This document shows, in pieces, positions 59,566-64,000 of a stretch of DNA of 64,000 nucleotides. The notes under the pieces are model-generated. The model was not told the origin of the DNA. It was given only the letters and a program-made list of their open reading frames with translations, and ran no database searches. This DNA comes from WHUA01 sp963711215 (GTDB lineage: Bacteria; Pseudomonadota; Alphaproteobacteria; UBA8366): the NCBI GenBank assembly GCA_963711215.1, contig CAVQDH010000005.1:310001-374000 (forward strand), read 5' to 3'. The translations under genes and the position numbers were made by a program. Each line of letters starts with the position of its first letter. The first letter of the stretch is position 1.

Positions 59566-61488
59566 ATGGAGACGCGCAAGGACCGCACCCCGGACGCGAT
59601 CCCGGACAAGCAAGGACGCCGCGGCGGCCTCGCGACCGGGGTCGAGGTCGTGCAGGCAAATCTTGCGACGCTGCCCGGCAGCCCCGGCGTGTACCGCATG
59701 TTGGGAGAGCGCGGCGAGGCGCTCTATGTCGGCAAGGCGCGCAACCTGCGCAAGCGCGTTGCGAACTATGCGAGCCCCGCGAAGCTTCCGATCCGGTTGC
59801 AGCGGATGATCGCGGCCACCCGGTCGATGGAATTCGTCACGACGCATACCGAAGTCGAAGCGCTGCTGCTCGAATCCAATATGATCAAGCGGTTGAAGCC
59901 GCGCTACAATGTGCTGCTGCGCGACGACAAGTCTTTCCCCTATGTTTTGATAACCGGCGATCACGACTTTCCCCAAGTCATCAAGCACCGCGGCGCGCAA
60001 TCGCGCAAAGGCCGCTATTTCGGTCCTTTCGCCTCGGCCGGCGCGGTCAACCGAACCATCGTCACGCTGCAGCGCGCCTTCCTGCTGCGCAACTGCTCGG
60101 ACAACGTCTTCGCCAGCCGCACCCGGCCGTGCCTGCAGTACCAGATCAAGCGGTGCAGCGCGCCCTGCGTCGGCAAGATCGACGCCAAGGACTATGCGGC
60201 GCTGGTCGAGCAGGCGCATGATTTCCTCGCCGGCCGGAGCGGCGAGGTGCAGTCCCGCCTGGCGGGCGAAATGCAACAGGCAAGTGACGAATTGGAATTC
60301 GAGCACGCGGCGGTGCTGCGCGACCGCGTCAATGCGCTGAGCCACGTCCGCGCACACCAGGATATCAACGTGCAGGGCATCACCGATGCGGACGTCATCG
60401 CGCTGCATCAGGAAGGCGGCCAGTCCTGCGTCCAGGTCTTCTTCTTCCGCGACGGCCGCAACTACGGCAACCGCGCGTTCTTCCCGAGCCAGAGCAAGGC
60501 GGTGGAGCCAGCCGAAGTGCTCGCCGCCTTCGTCGGCCAGTTCTACGATCGGGTGACGCCGCCGAAGCTCATCCTGCTGAGCGACAAGCCCGTGGAGCCC
60601 ACGCTGCTCGGCGAGGCCTTGTCGGTCCGCGCCGAGCGCCGCGTGCGCCTCGAAACGCCGCATCGCGGCGCGCGGCGGAAGCTCGTCGATCATGCCCGGC
60701 AGAATGCCCGGGACGCCCTGGCGCGGCGCATGGCCGAGAGCGCCTCGCATCGCCAGCTGCTCGAAAGCCTGGCGGAGACGCTCGGCCTGGATGCGCCGCC
60801 GAACCGTATCGAGGTTTACGACAACAGCCATATTCAAGGCACCAACGCCGTCGGCTGCATGATCGTGGCCGGCCCGGACGGCTTGATGAAAAGCGCCTAC
60901 CGGAAATTCAACATTCGCGGCGCCGCGGACAAGGGGAGTGCGTCCGAACGCGGCGGCGACGACTATGCGATGATGCGGGAGGTGCTTTCCCGCCGCTTCG
61001 CTCGCGCCTTGAAGGAGGATGCGGACCGCGAGGGCAATTCCTGGCCGGACCTCGTCATCATCGACGGCGGAAAGGGCCAATTGTCCATCGCGCAGGCGGT
61101 CTTCGCCGATCTCGGCATCGACGCCGTGGCCCTGCTGGGCATCGCCAAGGGCCCTGACCGCAACGCCGGCAAGGAAACGCTGCACATGCCGGGCCGCGCG
61201 CCTTTCTCGCTTTCCGAGCGGGACCCCGTGCTTTATTTCCTGCAGCGACTGCGGGACGAGGCGCACCGCTTCGCGATCGGCACCCATCGCGCGCGCCGGG
61301 CGAAGAGCATCGCGGCGTCTCCGCTCGACGAGGTTCCGGGCATCGGCGGCAAGCGCAAGAAAGCCTTGCTCATGCATTTCGGGTCCGCCCAGGCCGTTGC
61401 CGCCGCCGGGCTGACCGACCTCGAGGCGGTCGAGGGCATCAGCCGCACGGTCGCACGGAAAATTTATGGCCATTTCAACGAGGATTAG
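59566..61488 (+). CDS. uvrC: Excinuclease ABC subunit UvrC
   Basis: A 640-residue nuclease subunit making both incisions in nucleotide excision repair. Order: GIY-YIG domain (PGVYRMLGERGEALYVGKARNL), Cys-rich RCSAPCVGKI, the UVR motif, an RNase H-like endonuclease with EVYDNSHIQG and VIIDGGKGQL, and two helix-hairpin-helix motifs at the C-terminus (GIGGKRKKALL). The ATG at 59566 is chosen because family proteins begin just before the GIY-YIG domain; an upstream open extension of 29 codons is likely not translated. pgsA follows 33 bases later, as in many alphaproteobacteria. Confidence 0.97.
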   Translation: METRKDRTPDAIPDKQGRRGGLATGVEVVQANLATLPGSPGVYRMLGERGEALYVGKARNLRKRVANYASPAKLPIRLQRMIAATRSMEFVTTHTEVEALLLESNMIKRLKPRYNVLLRDDKSFPYVLITGDHDFPQVIKHRGAQSRKGRYFGPFASAGAVNRTIVTLQRAFLLRNCSDNVFASRTRPCLQYQIKRCSAPCVGKIDAKDYAALVEQAHDFLAGRSGEVQSRLAGEMQQASDELEFEHAAVLRDRVNALSHVRAHQDINVQGITDADVIALHQEGGQSCVQVFFFRDGRNYGNRAFFPSQSKAVEPAEVLAAFVGQFYDRVTPPKLILLSDKPVEPTLLGEALSVRAERRVRLETPHRGARRKLVDHARQNARDALARRMAESASHRQLLESLAETLGLDAPPNRIEVYDNSHIQGTNAVGCMIVAGPDGLMKSAYRKFNIRGAADKGSASERGGDDYAMMREVLSRRFARALKEDADREGNSWPDLVIIDGGKGQLSIAQAVFADLGIDAVALLGIAKGPDRNAGKETLHMPGRAPFSLSERDPVLYFLQRLRDEAHRFAIGTHRARRAKSIAASPLDEVPGIGGKRKKALLMHFGSAQAVAAAGLTDLEAVEGISRTVARKIYGHFNED

Positions 61489-61521
61489 TAAACTCTTGGG
61501 ACCCTTTCCGGATTTCACCCG

Positions 61522-62140
61522 ATGCTGACCAGTCTGCCGAACCTGCTGACGATGTCGCGGATCTTTGTGATTCCGCCGATCGTTGCCTTGTTCTTCGTGC
61601 AGGGCGATATGGCGCGCTGGGTGACGCTCGCGACTTTATGCCGCCGCCTGCGTGACGGATTTCTTCGACGGCTATGTCGCACGGTCCACAGGACAGATTT
61701 CCAAGCTCGGCCGGTTCCTCGACCCCGTCGCCGACAAGCTGCTGGTCGCCTCCGTAATTCTCATGCTGGTGGCGACGGGCCGCATTTCGGGCCTCGTCGT
61801 TCTGCCGGCGCTGATCATCCTGATCCGCGAGATCCTGGTTTCCGGACTTCGGGAGCATCTGGCTTCGATCGCCGTCGGCGTCCCGGTGAGCCGGCTCGCC
61901 AAGTGGAAGACGATGATCCAGATGATCTCGCTCGGCTTTCTGATCATGCATGACGCCAGCCCGGCCTGGATCCCGAGCGTCTGGATCGGCGAGATCGGCG
62001 TATGGGCCGCGGCGCTGCTGACCCTGATCACGGGCTACGACTACCTGCGCGCGGGCCTGGGGCATCTCACCGCCGATCCGGAGCCGCGTCCCGGCCCCGA
62101 CAAGGCCAAGCCCGCCGGGACTGCCCGGAATTTAGGCTAG
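61522..62140 (+). CDS. pgsA: CDP-diacylglycerol-glycerol-3-phosphate 3-phosphatidyltransferase, frame broken near 61636
   Basis: After repair this is a phosphatidyltransferase of about 205 residues that makes phosphatidylglycerol phosphate. The signature of CDP-alcohol phosphotransferases is complete: DFFDGYVARSTGQISKLGRFLDPVADK carries the four Asp residues. Four to five hydrophobic helices follow. The N-terminal segment MLTSLPNLLTMSRIFVIPP is in another frame: one extra base near TTTATGCC (61635-61641) separates them. The gene sits between uvrC and mobB on the same strand. Confidence 0.9.
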
Positions 62141-62172
62141 ACGCCGCTTATCCCGGACAACACACTAGCGCC

Positions 62173-62698
62173 ATGAAAATCTTTGGACTTGCGGGCTGGA
62201 GCGGAAGCGGCAAGACGACCTTGGTCATCCGGCTGATACCCCGGCTGACCGCACGCGGGACTGCGGGTTTCCACGATGAAGCACGCCCACCATAGTTTCG
62301 ACGTGGACAAACCGGGCAAGGACTCCTATGTCCATCGGGAGGCCGGGGCGACCGAGGTCCTCGTGACGTCGGAGCACCGCTGGGCGTTGATGCACGAGAA
62401 TCGGGGAAGGCCAGAGCCGTCCATGGATGAGCTGATTGGACATATGACGCCGGTCGATCTCCTGCTCGTAGAGGGGTTCAAGGCGCATCCCTACGAAAAA
62501 CTGGAGGTCTTCCGCCCGGCCAACGGCAAGTCCCTGCTCGCCCGCGACGACCCGTATGTCGTGGCCGTGGCGACCGATGAGCCCCACGCGATCAAGGTTG
62601 CCGTGCCCGTGCTCGACCTTAATGACATCGACGCGATCGCCGACTTCATCGTCGGCCATTGCGGGCTGCAGAAGGTGCGGTCGCATGGCGCAGCTTAG
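62173..62698 (+). CDS. mobB: Molybdopterin-guanine dinucleotide biosynthesis protein MobB, frame broken near 62253
   Basis: After repair this is a P-loop GTPase of about 174 residues that aids assembly of the molybdenum cofactor. Walker A is GWSGSGKTT; further family parts are HAHHSFDVDKPGKDS, HREAGA and LLLVEGFKAHPYEKLEV. The frame breaks near 62253: a single extra base separates ARG from LRVSTMKHAHHSFD. Its stop lies inside the start of moeA (14-base overlap), showing the two are one transcript. Confidence 0.9.
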
Positions 62699-63953
62699 CG
62701 ACGACTGTTTCGCGACCGGGCGACCGCTGATGAAGGCGGCGGAAGCGCTTGCCTTGCTCGCCGAGCGCACCGGCCCGGTGGTCGGAACCGAAGACGTGAT
62801 CCTTGACGACGCGACCGCGCGCATCCTGGCGGAAGATATCACCGCACCGATCGACGTGCCGCAGCATGACAATTCCGCAGTCGACGGCTATGCGGTGTTT
62901 TTCGACGATCTCGCTCCGTCCGATCCGACCCGGCTGCCGGTGACGGGCCGCGCGGCGGCCGGCCATCCGCTCGGCCGGCCCGCGAAACGCGGCGAAGCGA
63001 TCCGCATCTTCACCGGTGCGCCCATGCCCGCCGGCCCCGATACCGTCATGATGCAGGAGGACTGCCGCGAGGAAGACGGGGCCGTGACCATCGCGCCCGG
63101 CATCAAGCGGGGATCCAACCGCCGCAAGGCCGGCGAGGACATCCGCGCCGGCAGCTGCGTTCTGCGCTGCGGCCTGCGCCTGCGGCCGCAGGAAATCGGC
63201 CTCGCCGCCTCGGTCGGGCGGACGAAGGTCACGGTTTACCGGCGTCTCCGCGCCGCCGTCTTCTCGACCGGCGACGAGGTGCGCGATCCGGGCGGCCCGC
63301 TGCCGGCCGGCGCGATCTATGATTCCAATCGTTACACCGTGAAATCGGCGCTGCAGCAGCTCGGCTGCACGGTAACGGATCTCGGCATCCTTCCCGACGA
63401 CGCTGCGACGATCACCGACGCGATGCGGAGCGCGGCGTCACAGCACGACGTCCTGCTGACATCCGGCGGCATGTCCGTCGGCGAAGAAGACCATGTCCGC
63501 AGCGCAATCGAGAGCCTGGGCACGCTGCATTTCTGGATGCTGGCGATCAAGCCCGGACGGCCGGTCGCGCTCGGGCAGATCGGCGCCGGGAACGGCACGA
63601 TCCCCATCATCGGCCTGCCGGGAAACCCGGTCGCCGTCATGGTGACCTTTCTCGTGGTCGCGCGCCCGCTGCTGCTGCGGCTGTCCGGGGCGACCGACAT
63701 CGCGCCGACCCATTACCGCGTCCGCGCCGGCTTCGACTACAAGAAAAAGCTCGACCGGCGGGAATTCGTGCGGGCGCGCCTGGCGCCGGGCGCCGACGGC
63801 ATCGCCTGCGCGGAGAAGCACGGCGGCAGCGGCGCGGGCGTGCTCTCCTCGCTCGTCGGCGCCGATGGCCTGGTCGAGCTTCCCGAAGACATCACCCGCC
63901 TCGAAAAAGGGGCCATGGTCGACTTCCTGCCGTTCAGCGAGGTCAGCCTATGA
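62685..63953 (+). CDS. moeA: Molybdopterin molybdenumtransferase MoeA
   Basis: A 422-residue enzyme that inserts molybdate into adenylated molybdopterin. Motifs: HDNSAVDGYAV near residue 60, FTGAPMPAGPDTVMMQED, STGDEV, SNRYT, LTSGGMSVGEEDHV and GLPGNPVAVMVTF; the domain order matches the family. The ATG at 62685 is chosen because it starts at a conserved MAQLSDDCF. It overlaps mobB and its stop overlaps moaD (ATGA), indicating one operon. It would supply cofactor to enzymes such as MsrP. Confidence 0.96.
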   Translation: MAQLSDDCFATGRPLMKAAEALALLAERTGPVVGTEDVILDDATARILAEDITAPIDVPQHDNSAVDGYAVFFDDLAPSDPTRLPVTGRAAAGHPLGRPAKRGEAIRIFTGAPMPAGPDTVMMQEDCREEDGAVTIAPGIKRGSNRRKAGEDIRAGSCVLRCGLRLRPQEIGLAASVGRTKVTVYRRLRAAVFSTGDEVRDPGGPLPAGAIYDSNRYTVKSALQQLGCTVTDLGILPDDAATITDAMRSAASQHDVLLTSGGMSVGEEDHVRSAIESLGTLHFWMLAIKPGRPVALGQIGAGNGTIPIIGLPGNPVAVMVTFLVVARPLLLRLSGATDIAPTHYRVRAGFDYKKKLDRREFVRARLAPGADGIACAEKHGGSGAGVLSSLVGADGLVELPEDITRLEKGAMVDFLPFSEVSL

Positions 63954-64000
63954 AGGTCCTGTATTTTGCCTGGCTTCGTCAGAGCACCGGGGTCGGCGAG
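63950..64000 (+). CDS. moaD: Molybdopterin synthase sulfur-carrier subunit MoaD, start only
   Basis: The first 17 residues, beginning MKVLYFAWLRQSTG, are visible before the window ends. The KVLYFAWLR start followed by a small polar stretch is typical of the ubiquitin-like MoaD fold, and the position after moeA with a four-base overlap fits. Too short for certainty. Confidence 0.7.
   Translation, partial: MKVLYFAWLRQSTGVGE

Noticed and set aside
59431..61518. Minus-strand open frame of about 695 codons opposite uvrC
   Set aside because: Antisense shadow; uvrC on the plus strand has full-length domain support.

Overview
The window is GC-rich chromosomal DNA from an alphaproteobacterium, most likely a Rhodospirillales-like or unclassified lineage. 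The evidence is a SahR-type ArsR/methyltransferase regulator ahead of metF-metH, an LsrB/VtlR-type LysR regulator, an ELM1-family protein, a DnaG lacking most zinc ligands, and the order uvrC-pgsA-molybdenum cofactor genes. Almost everything is chromosomal housekeeping or catabolic DNA. I see no prophage, insertion sequence, CRISPR array or rRNA operon. One tRNA (CAT anticodon) is present.

Layout. 1-6.9 kb: a cut-off diguanylate cyclase, a thioesterase, and the methionine operon sahR-metF-metH on the minus strand behind a perfect 20-bp palindrome. 7-10.7 kb: mlaA lipoprotein, convergent ettA and an unassigned protein. 10.8-15.5 kb: a solute transport and signalling block (DUF4212 subunit, sodium:solute symporter with an EF-hand-like loop, YggT-like protein, and an exonuclease-CBS-nucleotidyltransferase fusion). 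15.6-23.5 kb: cell envelope and small-molecule genes (PBP1, lipoprotein, SNase-like protein, VOC protein, methyltransferase, cytochromes). 23.6-27.7 kb: CBS protein, SDR, GlcG-like protein, cupin and a lipocalin-like protein. 27.9-33 kb: tRNA, rpoD, dnaG, yqeY. 33-38.2 kb: carA-carB-greA. 38.3-43.3 kb: Lrp regulator divergent from an ELM1 / 2OG-oxygenase / unknown 638-aa protein / LsrB cluster. 43.3-51.6 kb: msrP, dps, hydratase, a divergent EF-G paralogue, panE, aatA, phytanoyl-CoA dioxygenase. 51.9-54.8 kb: a dedicated Gram-negative sortase and its VIT-vWA substrate. 54.8-64 kb: uvrB, an enolase-superfamily enzyme, an SDR, an AT-rich gap with DnaA boxes, uvrC, pgsA, mobB, moeA and the start of moaD.

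A striking feature is at least nine single-base reading-frame breaks, several in genes that should be indispensable (rpoD, dnaG twice, pgsA). The other breaks are in the YggT-like gene, the exonuclease fusion, the PBP1 C-terminus, the lipocalin-like gene and mobB. Most are explained by one extra base. Indel errors in the assembly are the most economical explanation, so these genes are annotated as single genes spanning the break.

The most promising material for follow-up is the ELM1/2OG-oxygenase/unknown/LsrB cluster, the exonuclease-CBS-DUF294 fusion beside a symporter, the sortase-substrate pair, the EF-G paralogue with a substituted catalytic histidine, and the AT-rich DnaA-box region upstream of uvrC.
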